Assembly (NCBI GenBank): GCA_002749535.1
Contig: MZZL01000405.1
Location: forward strand, 372,001-436,000
Reading direction: 5' to 3'
DNA length: 64,000 bases
Source of the DNA: Apophysomyces variabilis
Lineage: Eukaryota > Mucoromycota > Mucoromycetes > Mucorales > Mucoraceae
Below, piece by piece: positions 10,446 through 21,919 of the stretch; the stretch's first letter is position 1; each line of letters begins with the position of its first letter. The position numbers and the translations under genes are program-made. The notes beneath the pieces are model-generated. The model had not been told where the DNA came from, searched no databases, and saw only the letters and a list, made by a program, of their open reading frames with translations.

Positions 10446-12304
10446 ATGGAATATCACCCTGTAGTTACCGAACAACTTATGTAGGTGACAAAAAGCAAGA
10501 CTTATTGAGGGAGCAGATCGACTAACTTACACGTAATTTGCCTTTTTTTTGCTTCTTTTCCCGTTCGATCGATGATCTAGTCTGGTAAGACTTCGACTGC
10601 GGCACATGACTAAGCAAAGGAGAACTTATACTCTTTAACGATCAGTGTCCAGGATGTGGTGCACCTACCCCTCCTAACCCGGCCAACATGTGTGTCAACT
10701 GTATCCGCAATGAAGTAGACATCACTGAAGGCATTCCCAAACAAGCAACGATCCATTTCTGCAGGAACTGCGAACGTTACTTGCAACCACCCGGCATTTG
10801 GGTCGTTGCCCAGCTGGAATCCCGTGAACTATTGACACTCTGTCTGAAGAAGCTAAAGGGTCTTAATAAAGTACGCCTCGTCGACGCCGGATTCATATGG
10901 ACAGAACCTCACAGTAGAAGAATCAAAGTGAAATTGACAATTCAAAAAGAGGTAGAAAAAAGACATCATCTATAGAAGAATCTGTCTAACCATTCTGTAT
11001 CTGGGCGAAACAAAAAGGTGTTTGCCAGTACTATTTTACAACAAATCTTCGAAGTGGAATATGTCGTATCGTATCAGCAATGTGATGAATGTACCCGACT
11101 GGCAGCACAGAACACATGGAAGGCAGTTGTGCAAGTCCGACAAAAAGTCGAACACAAGCGTACCTTTTTGTTTTTGGAGCAGTTGATTCTGAAACACAAC
11201 GCACATAAAGATACCACCAATATCAAGGAAACAAAAGACGGCATTGATTTTTACTTTGGTCAGCGAGCCCATGCTATCAAGATGGTAGAGTTCTTGAGCG
11301 CAGTAGTTCCTACTAAGTAAGTGTACGGATAAACGGCTAGAGCAGGAATGAAATGGTTTCATTTTTTAGATACAAGACTAGTGAGCAGCTTATTTCGACA
11401 GACTTGCACACAGCTGTAAGCAATTACAAATTTACATACTCAGGTAAAGCCAAAGTTTAAGGGGCAAAACGATGTGAACTTACAGGAAATTGTAGTGGAA
11501 ATTGCACCTGTCTGTAAAGATGATTTAGTCTGTATACCTAAAAAGTTGGCCAACAGCTTGGGTAATATTAGTCAACTGCTACTATGTACGCGTATTTCCA
11601 ATTCCATACATCTATTGGATGTCAACTCCTTGAATCATGGCGATATATCTGCGAACGTTTATTGGCGAGTACCATTCTATTCACTGGCGTCCGTTAAGAG
11701 CTTGGTGGAGTTCTATGTATTGGACGTCGAGCCTTTGGGACCAGTGAAGGGCAAACACGTTTTGGCAGATATTCATGTGGCTCGTGCTGCTGATTTTGGT
11801 CGAAACGATGATGTATACATTGTCCGTTCTCACCTTGGCTCTATCTTGAATCCCGGTGATACAGTGATGGGTTACGATCTTTCACGTAGCAATTTCAACA
11901 ACGAAGAGTTTGACAAGTTGGACCGAAGTGAGTTACCGGATATTGTCCTAGTACGTAAGTCGTATCCTGCGCGCCGCAAGAAGAACAAGCAGCGCAGCTG
12001 GAAACTACAGCAACTTGGCAAAGAAGTGGATGAAATGCTGCCTCGCAAACAAGAACAGGCTCGTATTGAAAACGATATGGAGTTGTTCATGCGCGATATC
12101 GAAGAGGATCCTGAATTCCGAGCGAATATGAATATCTTTAAGAACAAGGACGCAATTCCTCAAGGTGATATGATGACCGATAACGAGGATGAAGCGGAAG
12201 AGGACTTCCCTGAAATTTCATTGGAAGAAATGCTGGATGAGATGCAAATCAATCAAGACGGACCTGATCAGGAGCATGACGATGACGATGAAATGATGAT
12301 GTAA
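10446..12304 (+). CDS. NMD3: 60S ribosomal export protein NMD3
   Basis: Adaptor that binds the pre-60S ribosomal subunit and carries a nuclear export signal for Crm1-dependent export. Exons 10446-10480, 10615-10951, 11018-11316, 11370-11443 and 11496-12304 join to 1554 nt (517 aa), close to the yeast protein. The N-terminus MEYHPVVTEQL fits family starts and is followed by zinc-binding CPGCG, CVNC and CRNC pairs. It also holds VDITEGIPKQ, LKGLNKVRLVDAGFIWTEPH and HSRRIKVKLTIQKEVF, which are hallmarks of NMD3. The C-terminus is rich in Asp/Glu/Met with leucine-rich stretches (EISLEEMLDEMQI) of the export-signal kind. The tiny first exon was placed by phase: the donor follows AT at 10480 and the acceptor precedes C at 10615. 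Confidence 0.95.
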
Positions 12305-12773
12305 CGAAACAATCATGTACATTTAGAGTGAAGCGCACACCAATGTAAGGAAAGAGATTCTTTACTATGCATCATAGATCGTGTAAAAAGAAACAGATTT
12401 CAAAGCATTCTCTTAACATAATAGTAATTAAACAACCAGTTCTGAGACAAAAAATGACGGTACCTTTCAGTATTCAAGCTCATGAAGTTCACTACCTGTG
12501 CTTGTACAACATTGTCTATTACATATTGCTCGTTTCTTTTAAATGGTGAATGATCATAAGAATGGATTTAATTATGTCGCTATATAGTGGAGAGGTGCAC
12601 AGAGTGTGCGAATAGAAAATGGGCGCTTATCTGATTGGACTTTGAGTTCTAAACTGCATGATAGTGCAGTTATAGCACACATATACTAATGCAAAGAATT
12701 TATCAGATGTTGCCAGAGAGAGAAGACTCCTCATTTTCCCATCTTTTTCTTTTTTTTTTCTTCAACCTGCGTC
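12305..12773 (+). promoter_or_regulatory. Intergenic: NMD3 3' end and LRR-gene promoter
   Basis: About 470 bases without a supportable gene. A pyrimidine tract (12738-12762) directly precedes the start codon of the leucine-rich-repeat gene, which fits a fungal transcription start region. No other motif was recognised. Confidence 0.4.
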
Positions 12774-14261
12774 ATGTCTTATTTAGCGTCCGGTTTACCG
12801 CTTGAAGGTGTTTGGACTGAAAGGAATACATCTACGCAGGGGCGAGAGCAGCCTTCTCTAGAATATTCCAGCAGATCCATCGTACAGGTAGTTGGTTCTT
12901 ATCAACCTTATCATGGAACTCAAGTGGACGGAACGGAACAAATCACGGTAATCAGCGAGGGAACACGTATTGCTAAGCGGTGGGACACATTAGGAGCTAC
13001 TGGCGAGCACCTTGGGAAGTACGACTTTTCCGACCTGCAGCTAATAGCAATCCCTTCAGGCATCAAACTTATTCCTTGCCTCTCCTACCTCGATCTATCG
13101 CACAACTGTATTTCTAGCCTATCTGCGGAGTTAAGCAAATTACGACAGTTGGAAATCCTATTGCTGTCCAATAATGCTCTGTCATCTATTCCGTCTCAGC
13201 TACCTCATCGTCTGCCTTCTCTAAAGCACCTGTATCTTTGTACGAACAGGATTCGCAGTCTGCCATGCACCATCGGACGTTGGCACCAGCTGCAGTCTCT
13301 GCAACTTAGAGAGAATGAACTCACGGAGCTACCATCGGAGATGGTACGTATGGTCCAGCTGAAAAGGCTAGACGTGTCGCACAATCGACTCTTGACACTT
13401 CCTTCCAAACTTCCACCAGGATTGGAGGAACTGAACGTTGCCTACAATCAGCTAGCTCGACTTCCTTCTGAGCTTCCTTTAGGACTGAAAGTACTGGAGG
13501 TGTCTTATAATCGTGTACTATCGCTTCCTTCCAAGCTTCCTCTAGCGCTGATCCATCTGCAACTATCGAATAACCTTTTGACCCATATACCCCATGCCAT
13601 CGTAAACTGTAAAACCCTAAGGTACATAGACCTTAGTTTCAACCGAATTGAGAATTTGCCAACTGGTCTCGCATGGTTGGAGATGCTAGACGTACTAGAT
13701 ATGAGCCATAATCAGTTACAGATGGTTCCCAGCTGTATATTGGATTGCAAAGCACGAACGAGACTTAGCCACAATCCAGCTCTAGTCATTCCGAGTGATG
13801 ATGATGATCGGCCAGATAGAGAAATTCTAGACTGGGGCAAATCGGAAAATCCGCCAGTGTCTATCCATTCTTTGCGTGAACTGGCCATCCGGGCCCTCTT
13901 GCAGACGGGGCAGTCAAGCGTGGCTAACCATCGAAAGATTTTACCAGACTGGATAGTTGATGCATTACAGAAGGAGCGTCAAACATGCCATGTGTGTAGA
14001 CAAGGATTTTTGCATGAGGGGTTTATTTCGGTGAAGCAAAAGCGTCTTCTCGGCAACCAGGCAGTTCTTTGCAAGTACAGCTTCTGTTCTAAATATTGCC
14101 ATGAAACGTATTTAACGCAGCATGACAAATTCTGGAAACCGTGGGGCATGTCAACGATAAGGCCACCTTTGCAACCCTTGCAGCCTGGTACAATAGAATG
14201 GATTATTGCAGCATCGGATGCTGCAGCTGCTCAGCAACAACAAGCCTTCATCATAGCATAA
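12774..14261 (+). CDS. Leucine-rich-repeat protein with C-terminal Cys-rich (zinc-like) module
   Basis: Intronless, 495 aa. After an N-terminal region of about 100 residues come ten or so LRRs of the typical 20-24 residue type (YLDLSHNCISSLSAELSKLR, SLQLRENELTELPSEM, RLDVSHNRLLTLPSKLP, VLDMSHNQLQMVP). Three central repeats are shortened to about 20-21 residues with the phrase LPSELP/LPSKLP, as in bacterial-type LRRs. From about residue 404 a Cys-rich segment CHVCRQGF...CKYSFCSKYCHETYLTQH could bind zinc. The family resembles fungal LRR proteins of the Ras-suppressor/SHOC2 style, which act as scaffolds. The Cys module at the end is a feature I also associate with small fungal LRR proteins, but I cannot name an orthologue. 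No signal peptide or membrane segment is visible, so it should be intracellular. Confidence 0.85.
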   Translation: MSYLASGLPLEGVWTERNTSTQGREQPSLEYSSRSIVQVVGSYQPYHGTQVDGTEQITVISEGTRIAKRWDTLGATGEHLGKYDFSDLQLIAIPSGIKLIPCLSYLDLSHNCISSLSAELSKLRQLEILLLSNNALSSIPSQLPHRLPSLKHLYLCTNRIRSLPCTIGRWHQLQSLQLRENELTELPSEMVRMVQLKRLDVSHNRLLTLPSKLPPGLEELNVAYNQLARLPSELPLGLKVLEVSYNRVLSLPSKLPLALIHLQLSNNLLTHIPHAIVNCKTLRYIDLSFNRIENLPTGLAWLEMLDVLDMSHNQLQMVPSCILDCKARTRLSHNPALVIPSDDDDRPDREILDWGKSENPPVSIHSLRELAIRALLQTGQSSVANHRKILPDWIVDALQKERQTCHVCRQGFLHEGFISVKQKRLLGNQAVLCKYSFCSKYCHETYLTQHDKFWKPWGMSTIRPPLQPLQPGTIEWIIAASDAAAAQQQQAFIIA

Positions 14262-14772
14262 ACAACCTTCTCACTCTCTATTTTTCCCATCTCTCACTCA
14301 TCTCTCTTTGTTTATTAATGCAAGCCCTCCCTTCCCCCTCAAAAGTATTGGTTCTCTTCTCAGTCAAGGACCTTTGATGATGGCTTCTTTTTCTTCCTGA
14401 AACCCTTTGAAGAATAGAGTCGGCCAACAATAAATTAGGGCAAGGGTTCTAAAATGGGGGATATAAAAAGAATGGAACCTATTTTGTAGAGCCACGCATC
14501 GCATTTTAGTTTTCCCATATTTGTTGTGTTGCACAAGCACATCTAAAGTTAGGACGAGAATAGCAACGGAAAATAGCGTTCGAAATTCAGAGTGACTTTT
14601 TTGCACTTGACCCTTACAAAGCGATCCATATAAAAAGAGCACTCAAAAAAAAGAAACAAGGGTTACAATCCAAAAACCCTTTTTACCTATTTCTTTCCCT
14701 CTTTCTCCTCCATACCCACACATACATCACTCGCTGTCTCCCATTGCTGACACGTATCCCATTTCTCAAAGA
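14262..14772 (+). promoter_or_regulatory. Intergenic with TATA-like site ahead of the questin-oxidase-like gene
   Basis: A CATATAAAAAG sequence near 14628-14638 lies about 140 bases before the ATG at 14773. C/T-rich leader sequence (14690-14770) follows it. This could be the core promoter. Minus-strand open frames in the stretch look accidental. Confidence 0.35.
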
Positions 14773-16144
14773 ATGAATACGACTGAATTACCTGTAGAAA
14801 CATGCTTTTCTTATCCTCGGACTGCCAATCATCCTGATCTTGTGGACTCCCATGCATTACTATCAGACCTAATTGATAGACATCATACCGTCTATCACAT
14901 CGAACATCGCGATAGACCTAATGTATTAGCGAGAGTCTTATGGAGTCTGCATAAATTTGGCGGTACATAAACAAAAAAAAAATTCCCTCTCTTTCCAACG
15001 TGAATTAGGCTTACGACGATTTTCTTTTGTTTCATTAGCTAACGAAAGTCAATTGACGCAAGCTTATCAAAACATCTATCCAGACTTGGAACCTTTACAA
15101 CGATCCAATCACATCATTCACCAAAATAATTGGCAGGAATATCTTGGAAACCACTCGTAAGTTTTAAGGTTTTTTACGCTTAGAGTTTATTTTATTGCTT
15201 TAATTTTATTTAGGAAATGAGCTGATAAAATGTCCCTCTTCTATTATAGGATGTATGGTGATTATCTCGCATTTTTTGACCATGAGGTTGAACGCCACGG
15301 AATTCAGAAAACCGTGGAACGTTACTTTTACCAAGCACAATTGTACACCTCGATCGGTTCTCAACTTCAACCTTTTGTTCATCTTGCCTTTGGTCTTGAA
15401 CAAGATTTGCCGCGGATCGTTGCACAGGCGCTGGCTTTTCTGGCCTGCAGTTACCTTGATGTGTCTGAGTTGATACTGGCTCCTCCCGAAGAAGGTCATA
15501 GCTCGACCCAGTCCACAAGTCAGATCTTGTTTGACATGATTCACGCCGATCCGCGTTTCGATGGCAAGATGGATGGAAGCAATACCTTTTGTTCTGCTGT
15601 CAAGGTCTTACTGAAAAGTAGACCCGATCTTCTTCGGACCTATCTGGCCGAATGGGTGCCACCCGAAGAGGATGACCAGCACCAAGCCTTGGATGATCTG
15701 ATCGAAACGGCAAGACAACTGATCCATGCCTCGGCACGTCAGACAAAAGATGGTCAGATTCATCTGGATTGGTTCCTCGGCGGTGGCCAGTTGCTGGCTT
15801 CCGCTCTCGCCATACGGACCCTGGCCACACCGGAGACAAAAGACAGTCTTTTACAATTGCAATATCTCGCCACCCTTTGTACCTATGTCATCCAAGGTCG
15901 ACCAGGACCAGTAAAAACAACAACTACAACAACAAGCACTGTGGCCAACTCTGGTGCTCTTAACTTGGCTGCGTGTATCCAAGTCATCGTGGCATCAGGT
16001 GACCCCAAGGCCATTTTGATTCTTCAGGCCCTTGTCAAGCTACCTTGGTCCCCCCAATTATTGGACACGGCTCAATTGATAGTCGCCTTCCTTGAGAAAG
16101 GTGGTATTTGGGTCAAACCAGGCACTGGATGGGCATCTCTTTAA
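14773..16144 (+). CDS. Questin oxidase-like protein (DUF4243 type)
   Basis: Exons 14773-14962, 15039-15156 and 15250-16144 join to 1203 nt (400 aa). The sequence follows the questin oxidase-like family: an N-terminal histidine-bearing region (RHHTVYHIEH), then HKFGANESQLTQAYQ, then NWQEYLGNHSMYGDYLAFFD, and a long C-terminal alpha-helical part with HLAFGLEQDLPRIVAQALAF. Aspergillus members oxidise the anthraquinone questin to desmethylsulochrin using NADPH. Most homologues, including those in fungi without that pathway, have no known substrate, and no biosynthetic cluster surrounds this one. Both splice junctions restore family sequence exactly: G+CT gives KFGANES and TC+G gives NHSMYGD. A short Thr run (from 15915) near the C-terminus is a non-conserved insert. 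Confidence 0.85.
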
Positions 16145-16980
16145 GTTTGAATTCCATTCCTTTTCTTTCTTTCTTTTCTCTTCTTTCTGTATATTTTTTC
16201 CTTTTTTTTTGTTATTTAGCTTTCTTGTATAACCATGTACAATCGATCCACGCTCACAGATACTATGTTCCTATTGGCTAAGGCTAATCTTTTCCCTTTT
16301 TTCACTCTTCTCTCTCTCTCCCCTTTCTTTTTCTTTCCCCGATCACCTTTTTCCTCACCATGCTTCTTCATTTTCCATAAAACCCCACTTTTATGTAGTA
16401 CATCCATCGTAAAAAGGGTAAAATAACGCCGATCAATTTCTCTGCAAAACAACAATAGTTGTCATCACGAGCACATGGTACCCTTATCTTGTTTCCGTTT
16501 TTCCCTCTCTAGAGTTTGGATATAATAATAGTAATGATAAATGAACAAGGAATTTAGTACCCTGGGGCTAGAGAGCCGAGAACAATATGTTCATTTGTAA
16601 ATTAACATCTTTGGGCTATTTTGCAAATGGACCATAAACAATGGCTTCTATTTTCGTTCCCCGTGATATTCCACCTTTCCTTTTTCTTCTCCTGTTTGGG
16701 CGCTGTATCAATGCTGTCATCTCAGAGCCCGAGCTTCTCATGATATAGCTATATATACACACCTTTTTCTAAAAGTCATATCGCTCACAAACTTCGCATT
16801 AGGTCGTGAGATTGCTTTCTGGAAATAGGTAATATATAGACTCCGCTTGCTTTACTATGCTAGCCATCAAATGCCAAACCAGCATTTTTGAAAATTGAAG
16901 CGTCACATCCTTCTAGATTGTATGATAACCTTTGTGAAAGCACGCATATCAACTTAGTTTACCTTCAACAAGAATGCGGA
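16145..16980. other. Gene-free stretch after the questin-oxidase-like gene
   Basis: Begins with strongly pyrimidine-rich sequence (16150-16390), probably the 3' UTR. The remainder is AT-rich unique sequence in which I see nothing. Confidence 0.5.
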
Positions 16981-16984
16981 TTGT

Positions 16985-17560
16985 AACGGCATTCTGGAGG
17001 CCTGCCAGGATGAGTTTGTCCAGCGCCATATTCATAGTCTTTCCAAGTCTGACTAGATCAGACTCAAAACTTATTGCACTTTCCACATGAATTCGTAGTT
17101 TTTCGATGATTTAGGATAGATATAAAACGAAAACAATCAGGTTGAATGAAATCTGCATTGGAATCGACTTTTGGCACTGGCTTGAGTTGGTAATTTATCA
17201 TAGATGACGAAGGGTCGCAATTGCGTCTGGAGCAAAAAAGTGGACAGAGTTCTTGGGGACCATATCTATTACAAAAAGCAGAACAATGTTAAGGGCCGAA
17301 AAAGAGCACATTGCGTGTGTCACAGGACTATTTTTCACATAATAGCAACATTTCTTTAGATATCGTTATCTGTCACAGTAATCAAAGCAGTCTTTATCAA
17401 TCATGGCTTGCATAAATGTCGTCCCTTCTTTTCTCATCACCTTAAACACTCTTTTTACCGGGATGTATTCCCTCAAGAGAAGAAGACCACCCCGTTTGCC
17501 TTCAGGAAATATATTCATGGCAGCATCATCCATTCAAGGATTGATTCTATACTTTGCGCA
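16985..17560 (-). pseudogene. Decayed copy of a lineage-specific ORF (minus strand)
   Basis: The minus strand at about 17080-17215 reads SMINYQLKPVPKVDSNADF then IQPDCFRFISILNHRK. At about 17105 the good reading moves by one base into LRIHVESAISFESDLVRLGK then TMNMALDKLILAGLQNAVT and ends at about 16985 (RILVEG) with a GTAAAC donor-like site. A further piece at about 17430-17520 reads FPEGKRGGLLLLREYIPVKR then VFKVMRKEGTTFMQAMIDKD. Stops and the frameshift rule out one intact product as read. The phrase DLVRLGKTMN...AL..L.LAG....I..LVEG is, as I remember, typical of expanded hypothetical proteins in Mucorales; function unknown. Confidence 0.5.
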
Positions 17561-17783
17561 AGGCAAGCCTGCATCCTTAACTCATGATTAATATAGCTTA
17601 CGCAAAATGGAAATAGATGATCCATCTATGGAAAAAGGTAATGATGTGCTTCACTGTAGGATGATATTGGAAAGAACAGAGACACACAATTCAGGTAGTT
17701 TGCATTGCCGCAGTTTCGTCTTTCATACTGACATCCTGTAATTGTTAGACGACAACAAATCTAGTCGGTATCTTTGGATTTCA

Positions 17784-18119
17784 GAGGGTGCTACTGATAA
17801 CGCCATTGCAGACTTGCTCGATTATTTGTTCAAAGCAAGATCTACGATGAGCGCTTAATTCAGTATTGTCAGCATGGGATCTCATTTCAGGCCCTGCCAA
17901 ATTGTAGTTAGTCTCCCCCATTTTCCCCTTAGTGCTACTGAATGTTAAGACTTTAGCACACAGTAACTGTTGTGAATTGTTACAAGTTGTTAAGCCTAGT
18001 CCAGTCTCCCCCCATACTGATATCTTGCAGTTTTCACTTACAAACTGGCGTCCGATATTCCAAACACAATCTCGTCTAATTTCGTTATGAGCAGTTCGCT
18101 GGATTCTCTTGATGAGCAC
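17784..18119 (-). pseudogene. Open reading frame of 112 codons, possible relic
   Basis: Minus-strand frame containing RRDCVWNIGRQFVSENCKIS then VWGETGLGL and a Cys/His-bearing C-terminus. It lies next to the relic at 16985-17560 and reads on the same strand. No known domain. It could be part of the same dead gene or chance; low confidence. Confidence 0.25.
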
Positions 18120-18660
18120 TATCCGATAAGCGGTTGATAATTTCGATTTATGGAGTTTAGGAAAGTGTAATTGGATTCTGAAAATTGCAATTCCAGCTGT
18201 CCTGCACCATAAACTACTCGGATTGGCCCATTTCTCTGCTACAGTGATAACCGTAGCAACATCATTTGGCTGACAAGCAAGAAAAAGGTGTTCTGCTTAT
18301 TACTTAATTGCCTATATTCACAAGCCATCACCAGCCTGGGTAAAGCTATCCTTGACGGGAGTTATTGACACGAATATGCCAGACTCACGGTTTGTTACCA
18401 ACAATAGACACTCCCAGTCATAGTTGGCAGGCAATAAAGCATGAGCTACCCAGTAATGGAATAGGGAAGGAAAAGAAACGAAAAACATCCATAACTTGGT
18501 TAAGTTGCAAACGTAACGTCATGATACGAGAACCACCTCTCCATGTCATAGCTACGACTTGCTAGGAAACATCCATTCAAAGACAATAGGAAGATTATGC
18601 AACTGCTTACTTTAGTAAATAGGCTGCCACAACATGAGTTGATCTTACGAACTAGCGTCA

Positions 18661-18924
18661 GTACCGCACTGCTTCAAGAAGCTTCAGGCAGGTAAAAGAC
18701 AAGCCGAAACCCACGTCAGTTACGATGCATGAAACCACACTGTTTGATATGATGTGGAAAGTCTGGAATCACCCAGCTACGATCCGTGTAATATATACAC
18801 AACACCATATCTACTCCGTGTACAACGACAGAATGCCAACCAGATGGTATTCCATTCATACAGGAGCACCAACCTGCAAACCTTAGTTGGAACAGGCACT
18901 TGAAGCAGCACGCACCGCCATGAA
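18661..18924 (+). repeat. Direct repeat, copy 1 (264 bases)
   Basis: Matches 19044-19307 with a constant offset of 383 bases, no gaps, and two mismatches that I could find (C/T at 18665/19048 and C/T at 18739/19122). This is a recent segmental duplication. Within it I see no terminal inverted repeat and no open frame that is clearly coding. Confidence 0.95.
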
Positions 18925-19043
18925 AAGAAAACCACTAATTCAAAAATAGCAGAAATAAAGAAAGGGAATGAGCACGACAATCCCGTAATTTGGTCTACAT
19001 AGTTCATACCACCTTAATAACGGTATTATCACGTTAAGCGACG

Positions 19044-19307
19044 GTACTGCACTGCTTCAAGAAGCTTCAGGCAGGTAAAAGACAAGCCGAAACCCACGTC
19101 AGTTACGATGCATGAAACCATACTGTTTGATATGATGTGGAAAGTCTGGAATCACCCAGCTACGATCCGTGTAATATATACACAACACCATATCTACTCC
19201 GTGTACAACGACAGAATGCCAACCAGATGGTATTCCATTCATACAGGAGCACCAACCTGCAAACCTTAGTTGGAACAGGCACTTGAAGCAGCACGCACCG
19301 CCATGAA
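19044..19307 (+). repeat. Direct repeat, copy 2 (264 bases)
   Basis: Second copy of the repeat at 18661-18924. It ends about 130 bases upstream of the start codon of the lineage-specific gene at 19440, so it occupies that gene's promoter region. The 119 bases between the copies are unique. Confidence 0.95.
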
Positions 19308-19439
19308 AGGAAAAGAAAGGGCAGAGGGGAAAACAGCACAAGGTGCGTCACAATGGTTTTTTCTCCGACCAAATTGCTATTGCGTTATGCAGTGATCGTG
19401 CCTGTTGCTTCCTCTACTTCTCCACTCCTCTTTTTAAAA

Positions 19440-21641
19440 ATGACGAATAAAACACAACAGACTGAAGATACACCTATCGAAAAACTGAAGACTACATTAA
19501 AAGTTCTGATCAGAAATGGCGAAACAGTTGCTTTGCCCAAAATTTTTCGTAAAACTGGAGTCAACGATCAGATTCAAGGCGAGAAGTTGTTCAAAAAGGC
19601 TATTGAAGACATCATTCGACAGCCGTATGATTCAAAGGCGAAACGTTGGGCAAAGATGGTTAAAGGCGAGGGTTATCGAGTCAGTGACGACTTGATTTGA
19701 AAGACGAAAAACACTCAAAGTCTTGATATAATTTGGTGATTTTATTGCAGGTTTTGCGTTCGGAGGCATTAGAAACCTTTTGGAAGGAGTTGTCAGTCCA
19801 AAGAGCGTCTGACATGCGGTTAAAACGGTTTTATGACGATGAATCAAAGACTTTGGAGCAAATGAACAAGCGTCGAAAGGTATATGCAATCAAATAAAGC
19901 TGCCCTATGTGATAGTGGAATATGAGTTTTGATATCTAACTTTTTATTGACTGACGATTAGACTGCCGATGAAAATGATGGAGAAGGGCAAGAAGTTGAT
20001 ATTGCGCGCGTGACGAAGGAAGACGAGAATCAGGAAGAAGACTGGCAAGAAGGTAACTATGAAGCGGAATCACGAAATGTAGCAGGAAGCGTTAGAGAAA
20101 GTGCCGCTGATGAGGAAGAGGTAGCTTGAGGGACGCAAGCGAGTAGGGTACTTATGTTTATTTGCTTCAATTAAGCAAACCAGCGTGGCGGTTGCTCGTA
20201 CCTGGGCCGAATTCATGGAAAAGAAGGACTTTTCTGGATCGAACTTTTACAGGTACAGAAAACAGATGCTCTTATTCCCAGATCTTCAGGGATTGACGGT
20301 TTTACGGTTTCCTTTTAATAGGCTGGAACGCCACGGCATCATTCAGTGTGGTGTGGGCATAAAACGTTCTGACGATGTTCCAGGCCATTTATACGATCAA
20401 ATTACTCTTGGCGTTGAAAAGGCAGCTTTTCCATTCAAATTATTATCGAAATATATCATGGCTATTTTGCGATCTAAAGAATACGTAAATATTATTTTAT
20501 TTTATAGTGAATTGACATGCAATATATTGGACGCAAAGTTTAATATAATGAACTAATAGGGCACGCCAAACTGTGCTACACTCATTTTCGCCAGGGACGC
20601 TGTCGAGCAAAAGGTTGACGATGTCACCTTTGCTTTTGTCTCGCGCATACTATTCCAATTGTAAGGACATCGTTACTCTTATCATCTTTCTTATTCGAGA
20701 CTGGTATTCCTCCCCCTCTTTCTCTCTCTCTCTCTCGTGTGTTATTTTTGCATCGAGCAGCTCGGAGTATATTCATAACAACAACTATCCGTCGCAAATC
20801 AAGAGCAGCGAAACTGCATATTGTCACGAAGCTGTTTGGCCATTACTACGATGTGCAGCACATGCAGTCGCTGGTTTAATGTGCGACTTTAGAGTTGGCG
20901 AGACTCAGTTAAATGCACTCAGGATGAAAAATACCCCTAACTATAACGCTGATGGTGTAGTATTTGTCCAAAAGAGCAAACTGGAAGTACTACTTCTTGA
21001 AGCGTCTGGCGCTTTGGGCACAGCGGATCGTCATCGACATGTATTCGACCATGTCAAGGCAGCGTACGGATGTCACGCGATGATAGTTCAGATTCTGGAG
21101 AAGTACCCGTATGCGGATGCGTCATTAATTGAACAAGTACAAGTGCTATTTGTGCATACCAGTGCTCGGGGTAAGTAAATAGGACTGTATACGCTTCTCA
21201 TAAAACGGATTCTGAATGCTTACTTAGATGACAAGATACGTTTATGGGTCATGAAACCCCAGTGTATGGGCAGGATCATTAGCTTTGAACGTGTGAAGTC
21301 GTGCACCATTCCTCTCGAACGTAGCGACACCAGTGCGTTGAGGGATGTGATCGAGTTCTTCTGGCTTGTTAAGGTAAGAACGAAATGTAGTACTCTATTA
21401 CTATGGCAAAAGTGTTTGACTTCCATCTTTCGTTTTGTAGCAATTGCTGGTTGAATCAGTGAACGCAGTTGAGGCGCTGAGGAAATCGAACGATGAAAAT
21501 GTGTTTGACAAGGACTTCAGTCCGAATGAATCGCTCGTCAGTCTCCTCAAGCCGACCCCGTTCAAACCAGATAAGAATTTGTCTTGCGGCGGGATAGTAG
21601 ATCTGGATCCTGTCTCGTTCACTCTGTATGATGAGAAATAA
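19440..21641 (+). pseudogene. Member of a multicopy Mucoromycota-type gene family, probably disrupted; PD-(D/E)XK-like core
   Basis: Exons that join in frame: 19440-19658, 19751-19879, 19962-20120, 20176-20252 and 20322-20553, encoding WKELSVQRASDMRLKRFYDD, TWAEFMEKKDFSGSNFYR, HGIIQCGVGIKRSDDVPGHL and VNIILFYSELTCNILDAKFN. Two stops (TAA TAG, 20554-20559) follow directly, yet recognisable family sequence continues: LHSFSPGTLSSKR, then, one base out of phase near 20612, VDDVTFAFVSRILF. After a further intron come SSEYIHNNNYPS, VGETQLNALRMKNTPNYNAD, GVVFVQKSKLEVLLLEASGA, KAAYGCHAMIVQILEKYPYA, IRLWVMKPQCMGRIISFERV, and finally NLSCGGIVDLDPVSFTLYDE up to 21641. The DGVV...EVLLLEASG element looks like a PD-(D/E)XK nuclease core with the last Lys replaced by Ser (inference). 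The product is unknown; the two stops plus the frameshift suggest a dead copy. Confidence 0.6.
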
Positions 21642-21919
21642 AAGAAAAAAGATGGAAACAGACCCTTGTTGTACAATTTATTTGCTTGGCATTCAAATTT
21701 CACGGACGATCAAGCCAGATTCGCTCCGTAGGGGCTGAAGATGAGTTTGACGCGACCCGATAGCGAGCTGGTTCCATTAGATCAAACAGAATTGATGCAC
21801 GATTCAATCATACACTTCTCCCTACATGGTAATAGAAACAAACGAATCTAATCTTTTGGTTCATAGAGCTGTATATATCTAAAATCAATAGCACTTTCTT
21901 CTCGCTTTTCCCCTTTTCA

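Noticed and set aside
18777..19372. Minus-strand frames within the 264-base repeats
   Set aside because: They occur because the same sequence is present twice; no homology or conserved motif supports a protein.
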